Shown one piece after another: positions 12,301 to 29,094 of a DNA stretch of 64,000 nt. Position 1 is the first letter of the stretch. Every line of letters starts with the position of its first letter. The notes below the pieces were generated by a model. That model was not told the DNA's origin and did not search any database. It saw only the letters and a list, made by a program, of their open reading frames with translations. A program made the position numbers and the translations under genes. This DNA is from Metridium senile (lineage: Eukaryota; Cnidaria; Anthozoa; Actiniaria; Metridiidae): NCBI GenBank assembly GCA_949775045.1, contig OX459107.1, forward strand, positions 14,575,679 through 14,639,678. The letters are read 5' to 3'.

Positions 12301-14047
12301 CCACTCCCCCCTCTCACATTAATGTTGTTGTGAAAACACAACATTGTTTAACAATGACCCTACTCCCCCCTCTCACATTAATGTTGTTGTGAAAACACAA
12401 CATTGTTTAACTATGACCCCACTCCCCCTCTCACATTAATGTTGTTGTGAAAACACAACATTGTTTAACAATGACCCTACTCCCCCTCTCACATTAATGT
12501 TGTTGTGAAAACACAACATTGTTTAAAACTGACCCTACTCCCCCCTCTCACATTAATGTTGTTGTGAAAACACAACATTGTTTAACAATGACCCTACTCC
12601 CCCCTCTCACATTAATGTTGTTGTGAAAACACAACATTGTTTAACAATGACCCCACTCCCCCCTCTCACATTAATGTTGCGGTGAAGTGATAGTGTATCA
12701 ATACGTCGATCACAGCCCTATTTCAGCAGCTCAAAAGTGATAGTTACAATAATATTGTAAAATATATTTAGAATATTATTATTATTATTAACAGGTTCCC
12801 ATTTAAATCTGTACTTTCCCATTTAAATCTGTACTTATGCAAATTTTGTTGATATGTGCTAAACACACAGATCAACCAATCAGAGAAGTTCACCTCAGAA
12901 ATAATATACTCTGATTGGTTGATCTGTGTGTTTAGCACACATCAACACAATTTGCATAAGTACAGATTTAAATGGGAACCTGTTTATTATTATTCCTTGT
13001 AAGGGCATTGAGAATTTGTAATGCACGAGAATTATTGTACCAACAATTTTGTCAGAGATTATATGTAGTGCATGTTTTTTTAGTATTTTGTGCATGTCCT
13101 TTGTCACAGCAGATAGTAAATGAGTCCAATCCTTATTGATTGTGAGATTTGTTTTGCAGCTTGTGAAACTCGCTAAAAAGTTAAAGAAAGAGAAGGTCAA
13201 TGTCGATATTGTCAACTTTGGAGAAGAGGTATGAGATAGATTGACAGGTTTTGTACTTATCAACATTGGTATTACTCACAACATTATTATTGACATATTT
13301 ATGGTGATGATGATCATTATTATCATCACGATCATAAGCATTATCATTATTATCTAAAGCATCATCATCACCATCATAAGCATTATCATTATCACCATCA
13401 TTATCTAAAGCATCACTATCATAAGCATTATCATTATCAACATCATTATCTAAAGCATCATCATAATGACCATAATCATAAGCATTATCATCACCATCAT
13501 AAGCATCATCATAACTTTAACCATCATCATCATCAGGATAAATATCATTATCACCATAATCATTCTCAAAAGTATTATCACCACCACATCCATCATCATC
13601 ATAAACATCATTATCATCACCACCATCATAAGTATTATCATCACCATCATCTTCATAAGCATCATCATAATTATAACCATCATTATCACAATCAACATCA
13701 TTATCACCATAATCATTATCAAAAGTATTATCACCACAATGTCCATCACCACCATCATTCATTACCATTGTCATCACTGAGCATCATCTTGTGATCATTA
13801 TTTATAAGGCCAAACAAAACAAATATGTGCATGAGAAATATAATTGGGGTTGGTAGGTCGGATTTGTTTTTTACTGATATAACTAAATTTGATGCCCATT
13901 TTTATTAGGTCATCTCCAATAGAATCTAAGTTCAAACAAAACAAAAAAATAAAAAAAAAATATTAGGGTCGACAAAAAACGGTAAGAAAATTAGGGTCGG
14001 CCGCGCAACAGCAAACACATTTTTTTTTTTTTGCCTAAGTTATTTAA

Positions 14048-14133
<86 letters not shown>

Positions 14134-15990
14134 CTTTATCATTTAACGAGGGTATCACTAAATAGTGTACACACTAATGAACTTGTGGCCCTCCTAATTC
14201 TATAATACAATTACAATATACACAAAATGGCAAAATGGCGATATTAAAAATAATAATATACAATATATACATTATATTGTTTCCCTATGGTTTGTGTTCA
14301 CAGGCAATCAATACAGATAAGCTAACAGCTTTTGTCAATACTCTCAATGGTAAAGATGGCAATTTAAGTCATCTTGTCTCCATTCCGCCTGGGCCAGGAC
14401 TGTCTGATGCATTGATGTCCTCACCTGTCGTTGCTGGAGAAGATGGAGCCAGTGGAATGGATCTTAGTGCTGGATTTGAATTTGGTGTTGATCCTAACGC
14501 AGATCCTGAGCTTGCACTGGTATGAATGATGCAACTTGTTTTATAGTACCTTATTCATACTAATTTTTGCGAGTTTTTAATTCACGATTTTCGCAATTTT
14601 TTACAGTTAAAAAATTAAATTTATTAAAGACCCGCAAAAAAAAATTTACGCAAAAAATATAATAATTTAATGCCCTTAAATTTATTTTTCTGGCAAAAAC
14701 GCGAAAATTAATGCCCACGAAATATGCCTGTTACGATTTCACAAAATTACAGTGCAACTCGCCGTACCGTAGTCACTAACAAAAACATTTGATGAATTTT
14801 TGACATTATTTTGACATTTTTTCATCTCAGTTGGACCAATCAGATACACGTTTATATCGAGAGGCAGAGTTAATATCGATCAAAGGAGGAGACTTTAGAT
14901 ATTTGATGTCTGTAATTGGTCCGATTGAGATGAAATAATGTCAAAAATTCATCAAAAGTTTTTGTAGGTGACTACAGTACGGCGAGTCGCACTGTAAATG
15001 CCCACCAAAATTAGTACGAATAAGGTACATTCTATATAAACTTATTTCAAAGATCATTGTTTGAAATTGTTTTATTTTGATTTTTGAAAAAAGTGTATTC
15101 ACATACCAAAACTTAATATGTAATGTCTAATTGCACCATTTGTACAAACTTGTGGATATCACATTGTCTAACACAATATTTTAATATTCAAACATTAATT
15201 TTGATTGTTTGTACAGGCACTTCGTGTCTCCATGGAAGAGCAAAGACAAAGGCAAGAAGACGAGGCAAGGCGAACTGTTACAGCTAGTGAAGAGCCTTCC
15301 AGTACTCCTGGTCCAGTTGCCGACAGGGAAGAGGCAATGTTACAGCAAGCATTGTCGATGGGTGGTGAAACCCCAGACGTAGCAGATTCACCAGCTCCTA
15401 CAGCTACTCCTAATATGGACTTTGGCACCATGTCAGAAGAGGAACAGATTGCGTATGCAATGCAACTGTCTTTGCAGAATGTGCAGGATATAGATGATGG
15501 GGATAGTTCACGACCAGACACACAGCAGTCAGGTGCTAGTGCCATGGAAACAGATAGTCAGGTATGGTGAACAGTGGGAACCCCTTAATACTTCCCCTCA
15601 AAAAAGGAAACCTCTCTAAACTGGACATATGTTTTGGAAAGGAATGTTGTTCAAATCCAAGCAGCCGTTAGTGGAGAGGCAGCATTTTGTGATGACACAG
15701 GGGAGAGCAAACTGTTGGCTTCCTGGAAAACTAGCTTACTTCAATGTTCAATTATTCAAGTACAATTTGTTGTTATTTACACTAGTATTGCAATTTTTCA
15801 GGGTGCAGATAAGAACCAGGATTTCTCTGAAGTGATGGCTGATCCAGACTTTCTACAGCGGGTTCTCAGTACCCTTCCTGGTGTAGATACTAGTAGTGAC
15901 GCAATACAGAATGTAATGTCCAACTTAACACAACAAGATGTGAACATGGAGGACGATTCTGACGATAAGAAGAAATCTGACAAGAAGTAA
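9376..15990 (+). CDS. PSMD4: 26S proteasome non-ATPase subunit 4 (Rpn10/S5a)
   Basis: Eight exons: 9376-9401, 9495-9635, 9926-10037, 10738-10824, 13160-13228, 14304-14519, 15217-15561, 15802-15990. They give 394 residues; the human protein has 377. This is the polyubiquitin receptor of the 19S regulatory particle. The N-terminal vWA domain (~1-190) begins [15 protein letters not shown], includes GDFLPTR and NPENNVGL, and continues through [10 protein letters not shown] and VDIVNFGEE. Ubiquitin-interacting motifs are at about 212-231 ([13 protein letters not shown]) and 290-305 ([14 protein letters not shown]). A UIM-like [14 protein letters not shown] lies between. The C-terminus is KKSDKK, with an acidic-basic tail. 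Intron 4 carries a 1.6-kb minisatellite, and introns 5 and 6 carry microsatellites and nested MITEs. Identification is secure. Confidence 0.97.
10145..10345. mobile_element. Foldback repeat, ATGAAATTTGTAACACC family
   Basis: Left arm ACGATTGGTAATATAATGAA, right arm TTCATGATATTACCAATCGT, followed by the phrase TGCAGCCTATACTAGTTTAC. The same sequence occurs at 54688-54832 and 63690-63895, and is tandemly amplified at 36655-37345. Confidence 0.8.
10365..10510. mobile_element. Inverted-repeat element, TTGGTATTGTGATGCTAAT family, copy 1
   Basis: About 140 bp. The word TGCCAACCATT is matched inversely by AATGGTTGGTTGGCAAAACC. Other copies: 10868-11010, 28610-28757, 34744-34885 and 34886-35032. Confidence 0.75.
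10868..11010. mobile_element. TTGGTATTGTGATGCTAAT family, copy 2
   Basis: Second copy, again in a PSMD4 intron and in the same orientation as copy 1. It starts at GTGTTTACAAGTGTTGG and ends near GTACGTCCACCTATAG. Confidence 0.75.
11061..12677. repeat. Hairpin-bearing minisatellite, about 28 units
   Basis: About 28 head-to-tail units of roughly 56-58 bp in PSMD4 intron 4. Each has a C-rich part (ACCCCACTCCCCCTCTCAC) and an internal inverted repeat (AATGTTGTTGTG / CACAACATT) separated by AAAA. Units differ mainly in C-run length, CCC/CCT/TCC changes and a few 1-2 bp indels, so the array looks young or homogenised. Confidence 0.95.
12791..12983. mobile_element. Foldback MITE, family A copy 1
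   Basis: Ends ACAGGTTCCCATTTAAATCT and the inverse. The long stem includes AACACACAGATCAACCAATC. The left arm carries a duplicated CCCATTTAAATCTGTAC. A second copy with the same internal duplication lies at 18464-18622. Confidence 0.85.
13290..13790. repeat. ATC-rich satellite
   Basis: About 500 bp of ATCATC/ATTATC repeats, with a longer period around AAGCATTATC/CATCATAAGC, in PSMD4 intron 5. Overlapping ORFs on both strands are repeat translations. Confidence 0.85.
14049..14130. repeat. (AAT)n microsatellite
   Basis: A pure AAT run of about 27 units in PSMD4 intron 5, about 170 bp before exon 6. Confidence 0.9.
14544..15029. mobile_element. Outer foldback element carrying a nested MITE
   Basis: Ends AGTACCTTATTCATACTAAT and, inverted, TTAGTACGAATAAGGTAC. 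The right half is short because another element (14750-14994) is inserted near the right end. It lies in PSMD4 intron 6. Confidence 0.75.
14750..14994. mobile_element. Nested TA-flanked MITE
   Basis: Ends CAGTGCAACTCGCCGTAC and GTACGGCGAGTCGCACTG, with TA on both sides (14748-14749, 14995-14996). It is inserted inside the element at 14544-15029. The CAGTGC ends are shared with the larger element at 23667-24274. Confidence 0.85.
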
Positions 15991-16467
15991 TCAAAACTTG
16001 TACATAATTGTATTGTGATATAATAATATAACATCATTTTGTCTTTAAGTGTTGTGTGTTGTTCAAAGTGCATTAAAACCTGAAATTGTTCCTTCTAGTG
16101 TTGAGTCATGTTGATATGGAATTTTATTTAGCTATGTACAGTCCGTCTCCATTAATGTGTGGGAAATCTGATAAACTTTAAACACACAGAAACATTGTAT
16201 TCTGTTGTCCAATTTTATTGTCTATTTTATCAATGTATTGTCTATTCTATATCAATGTATTGTCCGTTTTAATTCAAAATACTGTATCTGCTTGTCTTAG
16301 TCTATCCCTTTTCATAAAACATCAACAAATAATAATTATTATATTGAATTTAAGCATTTTTATTCTACTATACCTGCTAATAATTTGCCTGCTTATTTGA
16401 TTAAAAACAAATATATCTAATTTATGATACATTTTTGAAGATCTCAATTATAATCTATAAAAACAGT

Positions 16468-23001
<6,534 letters not shown>

Positions 23002-23579
23002 TTTGTGTGCTTCGTAATTAGTGCTCTTCGGTCGGTAACCTAAAGTGATCACAAGACACGTTGTTTCCCACTGAGATGGTATGGGCGTCCTGTGTTGGTC
23101 TACCCACAGGCAGCCCAAGCAAATCACTTGTATTCAGTGGATTTTTTTTTTCATTTTTTTTTTTCAATAAAATGTTACTAAACTTTGTCTGTAGTTGTTG
23201 TGATGTATTTAAATACTTTTTGGATGATTTTTAGCTAGTTTTAAGCCATATTTATAATTTCTCCCCCACTAGTAATATATTTACACAAAAACTAGCTAAA
23301 AATCATCCAAAAAGTATTTAAATACATCACAACAACTACAGACAAAGTTTAGTAACATTTTATTGAAGAAAAAAAAAAAAAAAAGAAAAAAAATCCACTG
23401 AATACAAGTGATTTGCTTGGGCTGCCTGTGGTTTACCCCTAAAGCCTCTGGTTGGGCTTCCTGTGTATACATAAATTTTGGCGCGAAAACTAATTTCAAG
23501 ATGGCGGAAGTTTGGTAGTTTCAAGCCCTTTCTTCCTCCCAAAAGCGCTTCAAAAAGACTTGGAATTTAAACTTCCACA
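23002..23579. promoter_or_regulatory. Divergent COMTD1 / GINS4 promoter region
   Basis: The start codons of COMTD1 (minus) and GINS4 (plus) are 578 bp apart. More than half of this gap is a palindromic element (23105-23430), so the ancestral shared promoter was probably about 250 bp. The part nearest GINS4 contains CAAGATGGCGG (about 23498-23508), a YY1-like motif. Confidence 0.55.
23105..23430. mobile_element. CACAGG-family foldback element in a promoter
   Basis: Ends CACAGGCAGCCCAAGCAAAT and its inverse, with arms of about 150 bp running to a short loop near 23265. Flanking heptamers are GTCTACC (left) and GTTTACC (right), a near-perfect 7-bp duplication. Same end family as 24473-24907 and 38239-38572. 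Confidence 0.85.
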
Positions 23580-26500
23580 ATGGAAAGCGATGTTGAAAGC
23601 GATGAAGAAATAGAGGTTACCGCAGCAGAGGTTCTGCAAAAGCTAGAAGAGGTAAATCAGAATTTACAGTGCGAATCGAAAAACTGTGGGCACCTAGAAA
23701 TATTTTAGAAATCGTTTATTGTTTGTTGAACAACTCAGAAACAACTATATCACCGCAAGATGTTTGACTGATGTGTAGTATGATAAACATTTTGTAGTTA
23801 GAGTTGTTTGTGAGTTGTTCAACGAACAATAAACGATTTCTAAAATATTTCCCGACGTAACCAATCGAACGATTCGGTAATCGAACGCAATCGAATCCAA
23901 TCAAATGATTGGATTCGATTGCGTTTGGTAATCGAATGAAATCGAATACTAAAAAAGTTGTGAATTCGATTAAATTCGATTTCCGAACGCAATCGAATGC
24001 TTGATTGTGTTCGATTTCCGAACGATAATCAAAGTGATTGCCGCGCTAGAAAATCAAAATCGAAGAAAATCGAATGATTTAACAATCAAATGTTCGATTA
24101 TGTTCGATTGGCTAAAAAAAAGTTGTGAATTCGATTTCATTCGATTACCGAATACACTCGAATCCAATCATTTGATTGAATTCGATCGAATTCGATTGAA
24201 TCGAACGTTCGATTTCGTTCGATTGGTTACGTCGGGAATATTTCTAGGTGCCCACAGTTTTTCGATTCGCACTGTAAAGCTTATCGTTGAAAGAATAACT
24301 CAAAATAACCAGAGTTAATAACTCTGAATTAACTTGCTGTTTAGGCATGGCATAATGAGAAATTCGCACCCGAATTACTTGAAACCAAAGCAGATCTTGT
24401 GGAGTGTATGGTAGAACAGATTAAATCAATGGTGAGTGTCAATAATTTTGAGCAACATTTTCTGCGTTAGAGCACAGGCAGCCCAACTATTCGATCTGAG
24501 GATTTTTTTAAAGCGGATAATATAATTTTTACCTGGGCACCTCGCGCGCCATATTGAACAAAAGTTTTTTGTTTTTCTTTAAGCGTGTGGGCAGGCTCTC
24601 TGTGGTGTATTTGTTTGAATGCGTGCGGATGGGATTCCTGTGGCTTTTCCTCAAAGTCACGCAGTGTCAAAGAGGGTAGTATTTCACCAAATACAACTCT
24701 CTCAACTCTCTTCAATTTCTGCAGTACGAGAAATTAAAGTCGCGTGAGATCCCGCACGACAAACCAATCAACACAGGAAGCCCAACCCCGCGCTCAAGTA
24801 AAAACAAAATCCTTTTTTTAATCAGCTCTTTCAGCTTGGCGCGCGGTAAAAAAATATTTTATTCGCTTTGAAAATTTTTCTCAGATCGACTAGTTGGGCT
24901 GCCTGTGGTTAGAGTGCAAATAATTAACGTAATATACCCATGAAACTTTAAATTCAATTAGCACAATCTAATCTGATCATGTTTTGAGTAAATACATACA
25001 CTGTGTTAGTGCACTGGGCTTCCTGTGGTGATTTGTTCATATTTTAATTATAGGAAGAAAATTTGCTTAATATTAAAAAAGGGGATATTGCTGGTACTCT
25101 TCATAAATTAGAAGTAAGTATATTTTAGACAGTTGCATTCATATAATGTTTATAATCATTCATATTGGTCTGGGTTCGATTTCTGGCTTGGGCGATTACG
25201 TTGTGTCCTTGCGCAAGACACTTTACTCTCTATGTGCCTCCTCTTCCCGGATAAAGACGTAAAGCCGGAGGTACTGCCTGCCTTCACTCTAACTTCCTAT
25301 ATAATGTAAGGTGTAAAAGATCCTGTTGTGCTCTTCGAAAAAAGAAGGGGATTGTCTCCCGGCACAGCAGTCGGGTCTTAAACCAGAACATTTAAGCCTC
25401 AAACAGAGGGACTGCTCTTACTATGGTAAATAATATAAATAAATATTATATTTTCTGTCGTTTTGTTTGGCTGAAGGAACTGCAAATAACTGCCTACAAA
25501 TAATATTCTGCCCATGCGCATTACGTTGCAAAGCCATTTTGCTGCAAATAATAGTCTACTCATGCACAGTAACGCTGCTTTGTAAACATTGCTCGCTTTG
25601 ATTTTCGTCGTTTTGATTCTTTATTATCATTCATGCATCTTGCCCCTTCAAATAGTACATAAAATATATAATGTTGTGCTCTTCGAAAAGAGCAGGGTAT
25701 TGTCTCCCGGCACAACAGTCAGGTCTCAGCATACTACAGGGCCCGCAGTAATTGGCGTAAGCTGTTGTGGTGTCCCTGCCTTCGTATGAAGGAAAAAGCT
25801 AAATAAACTAGACGCTCTATGAGCGTGAAGTCGGGCTAGTCATAAAATCAACACAGGAGGCTAAACAATTCTACTTTGGGCTTCCTGTGTTTGTTCCCAA
25901 AGCATCATGGGGGACTATACGCGACGTGACAGATAGACAGGCTAAAAGGTAAAACTAGAGTCAGGCCTTCTAGCCCGACTAATAAATAATAAATCAGAAT
26001 GATAAAATAATTATTGAACTCGATTATTTACAAAGAATTGTGATTTGTAAGTGTCTCGCTATCAGTTATTTGCCTCTTCTACGGACGACATCAGCAAATA
26101 ACCGATAGCTCGCCACTGACAAATCGCAATATTAAATTATCATTATAAAAGGTTATTTTTATCTTTTTTTAGATTGACAGAATACGTTTTATTTTGAGTA
26201 GTTATTTAAGGACAAGGCTTCAAAAAGTAAGTGTATTTGTTGTTATCATAATTATTATTGTCAAATTTTGTAATCATTATTATCATCAACGCTACAATCA
26301 TCATCATCATCATCATCACCACCATCATCACTTCTTAAACCTATAGTGATTACTATCATCACCATTATCACTTTTTTCACTGTCATCATCATCATTACCA
26401 CTATCATTGTCATCATTATCATCATCATTATTTCTCAAAACTTCATAATTACCTTCATCACCACTTTTTCACTGTTATCATTGTCATCATCATCACTATC

Positions 26501-29094
26501 ATCATCACTATCATCATCACCATCATCATATCACTATCATCATATCATTATCATCATCATCACCATCATCATATCATTATCATCATCATCACCATTATCA
26601 CTTTTTTCAGTCATCATTATCATCATCATCACCATCATCATATCATTATCATCATCAACATTATCACTTTTTTCAGTCATAATTATCGTCATCATCACCA
26701 TCATCATTATCGTCATCATCACCATCATCATTATCACTATCATCATCACCATTATCACTTTTTTCAGTCATCATTATCATAATCATCAACATCATCATTA
26801 CCACTATCATCATCACAATCACCATTACCATATCATTATCATCATTATCACGACTACCATCATCTTCATCATTGTTATATATTATTGTAGTTATTATTCC
26901 AGCTATTAATATTTGTATTTGCATATTAATTTATTTTTCATAGATAGAAATTCATGTCATTCATATATTGGAGCAAGAAGCATCAAGAGATCCAGACGAA
27001 GCATCCAAGCTCTCACCTGAGGAATTACAATATGCAAAAGAGTAAGTTTATAATATTGTCATACATTACATTGTTGCACAAATGACTCCCTTTGTCCAAG
27101 TGGTAGGGGTGATCGGCATACCTTTTAGGGTTAAACATCAGGGTTCGTGCTACTCCTTAAACTCCTTGAAAACTCCTTAGATATGATTTACGTTTTTAAG
27201 GGCACTTGAAAAGCCCTTGAATTTTAGAAAATCAGCAAAAACTTCCTAAAAACTCCTTAATTCTAGCTAAAGTACGGTAAATTTTGATAAAATTTGTTCA
27301 TTCTGTGCGACGTTAACAATGACAGGAATATCATTTATATATTAAAGTTGTCGCAAAAAGTGCTTAAAAATTACTTTTTGGTCCTTGAAAACTTCTTGAA
27401 AACTCCTTAGATTTTGTTTACTGACATCAGCACGAACCCTGTTTTAGGGTTAATAATATTTCCTGTACGTACCTTTTAGGGTTCTGGCTCAAAAATCAGT
27501 TAGGTACGTAAAATGATTCCGTACCTATAAGGGTCATTTTTACTCTGTTGTGTTGCTAAAAGTAAGCTTGGCTGTCAAGAACATCGCACAGTTATCTACA
27601 TTTATTTTTTATCTGTGCGTACCTTTTAGGGGTCGTTTACAAAACCTCCACTGATCACCACTACAACTTGGACAAAGACAGTACTTCCTGGGCATTTTCA
27701 TAGTAACATTTTTAAAAATCATGAAATACTGCACAATAGTTTATACATCATTTTTATTTGTATTCTTTTAACTACTTTTCATATGGTGTACAACTAACCT
27801 TCACACATGCTTTTCCCAGGTATGCAGACAATATGGAAGGACTCTTCAAATCATTGTGTTTACAACACATGCCACCAAATATGCAGAGTATAGACCGCAA
27901 AAAATCAGTCCCTCGACCCAACCTGGATAGTTATGTGTTCCTAAAGATTTTAGAAGATCAGGAGCAAGTACTTGTTGATCCTGAGTAAGTAGAGTGCGGA
28001 CACTATGTCCGTGAAATATCACCAAAGTTATTTGTTGTTGCTAACTAGTTGTTAGTTAGTAACTATTTGTCACTATCACTCAACCAGAACATTGTCAATA
28101 GAAATACACTGGAGACACTAAATACACAAGAGACTTGGACCATGGACAATGACTTTAATGATTTCATTACTTGAAAATATGTTTTATTGTTGTATTCTTA
28201 ATATCTATTGTTTGTACAATGTTCTACTCATTTGAGTATATAACATTTTTTAACAAATAATTTTCCAGTGTATTTCTATTAGCAATGTTCTGGCTGAGTG
28301 ATAGAGTACAAACACTAAAAGTGTGCAATACTTTGTACTTTTTACCACTAAATAGTGTTGATTAAACAATAGAGAACAAAAGAATTTGCATAATTTAGCA
28401 GTATTTAGTGGTATTTATGTTGCACACTTTTAGTGTTTGTACTCTAGTAACAAATAGTTACTAACTAACAACTAGTAAGCAACAAATAACTTTGGTGATA
28501 TTTCACAGACATACAGTGTCTGCACTTTAATGATATATATAAATTGCTATAATTATCATGAAGTTTAAGATTATAATGAAACTGATGATGACGATGATGA
28601 TAATAGGTGAACATTGTGTTTACAAGTGTTGGTATTGTGATGCTTATTTACCATTGAACCATTCTAACAATAGATTTTTAAATTTTCTTTGTTCTAATAA
28701 CAATGGTTGGTTGGCAAAACCATAACAAAACTATGTCACTGTACTTCCACCTTTATAATAATGATAATGATGATGATCGTTATAATGATGATGAGGATAG
28801 CGATGATCATATTGGTGTTGATAATAATGATGATGATGATGAAAATGGTTATGATATTAGTGGTGATGATAATGATGACAATGATGATGATAACGATGCA
28901 TCTCTAGATCTAACGATAGTGATGATAATGACAATGATGATGATAAAATATTCGATGTATATCTTGTACGGATAAATAATGTTTTGTTTTTCTGTAGGGA
29001 AGATCCAGTTGATTTGGAAAAGGGCGCTCAACACATCATGAGATATAGCGCTATATCACCTCTCTTGGCCAATGACAGTGTAGCACTGCTCTAA
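23580..29094 (+). CDS. GINS4: GINS complex subunit SLD5
   Basis: Seven exons: 23580-23651, 24345-24431, 25054-25113, 26173-26226, 26944-27041, 27820-27984, 28998-29094. They give 210 residues; human GINS4 has 223. SLD5 is one of four GINS subunits in the CMG replicative helicase and acts in the nucleus at origins and forks. Diagnostic segments are AWHNEKFAPELLETKADLVE, IDRIRFILSSYLRTRL, LSPEELQYAKEYA, LKHMPPN-like LQHMPPNMQ, RPNLDSYVFLKI, and the C-terminal B domain DLEKGAQHIMRYSAISPLL. The N-terminus is short and acidic (MESDVESDEEIEV). The start codon is 578 bp from the divergent COMTD1 start. Introns 1, 2, 5 and 6 each hold an identifiable MITE; those in introns 1 and 6 begin only 7-16 bp after the donor site. 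Confidence 0.96.
23667..24274. mobile_element. TA-flanked element packed with TCGATT words
   Basis: Ends CAGTGCGAATCGAAAAACTG and inverse, flanked by TA (23665-23666, 24275-24276). The interior consists largely of degenerate ATTCGATT/AATCGAAT words in both orientations, with a second inverted pair (ATAAACGATTTCTAAAATAT). About 608 bp in GINS4 intron 1, starting 16 bp after the donor GT begins. Confidence 0.85.
24473..24907. mobile_element. CACAGG-family element with exact 7-bp TSD
   Basis: Ends CACAGGCAGCCCAACTA and TAGTTGGGCTGCCTGTG. Both flanks read GTTAGAG. The interior shows no transposase. 435 bp, in GINS4 intron 2. Confidence 0.88.
25165..25390. repeat. SINE-like repeat
   Basis: Starts with a B-box-like GGGTTCGATTTC, then TTGTGTCCTTGCGCAAGACAC, a segment I associate with tRNA-derived SINEs in several phyla. 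The tail is CTCCCGGCACAGCAGTCGGG. A partial second copy lies at 25665-25765. Confidence 0.5.
25665..25765. repeat. Partial second copy of the SINE-like repeat
   Basis: ATATAATGTTGTGCTCTTCG through TTGTCTCCCGGCACAACAGT matches the 3' half of 25165-25390. Confidence 0.5.
26280..26900. repeat. ATC satellite with higher-order period
   Basis: ATCATC-rich tract in GINS4 intron 4. Interruptions TTATCACTTTTTTCAGTCAT recur every 80-130 bp, showing higher-order tandem duplication. ORFs here are repeat translations. Confidence 0.85.
27139..27441. mobile_element. CAGGGTTCGTGC-ended MITE, copy 1
   Basis: Ends CAGGGTTCGTGCT and inverse. The interior repeats ACTCCTTGAAAACTCCTTAG. About 303 bp in GINS4 intron 5. 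The same family is at 37513-37835. Both sides carry TTTTAGGGTTAA, part of the surrounding repeat. Confidence 0.85.
27992..28527. mobile_element. Foldback element with another foldback nested inside
   Basis: Outer arms AGTGCGGACACTATGTCCGT and the diverged inverse (ACAGACATACAGTGTCTGCAC), plus AATATCACCAAAGTTATTTG inverse at 28480-28505. The nested palindrome is at 28302-28447. The left end is 8 bp after the donor of GINS4 exon 6. Confidence 0.75.
28302..28447. mobile_element. Nested foldback, AGAGTACAAACACTAAAAGT ends
   Basis: Ends AGAGTACAAACACTAAAAGT and its inverse (ACTTTTAGTGTTTGTACTCT), inside 27992-28527. Its ends resemble those of 61322-61556 (AGAGTACAAATATTA / AATGTTTGTACTCT). Confidence 0.8.
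28610..28757. mobile_element. TTGGTATTGTGATGCTAAT family, copy 3
   Basis: Same element as 10365-10510, in GINS4 intron 6, flanked on both sides by GAT microsatellite (28574-28610, 28757-28970). Confidence 0.75.

Noticed and set aside
11061..12677. CRISPR-like array of regular repeats
   Set aside because: Units are contiguous without unique spacers and lie in an intron of an animal gene. It is a minisatellite.
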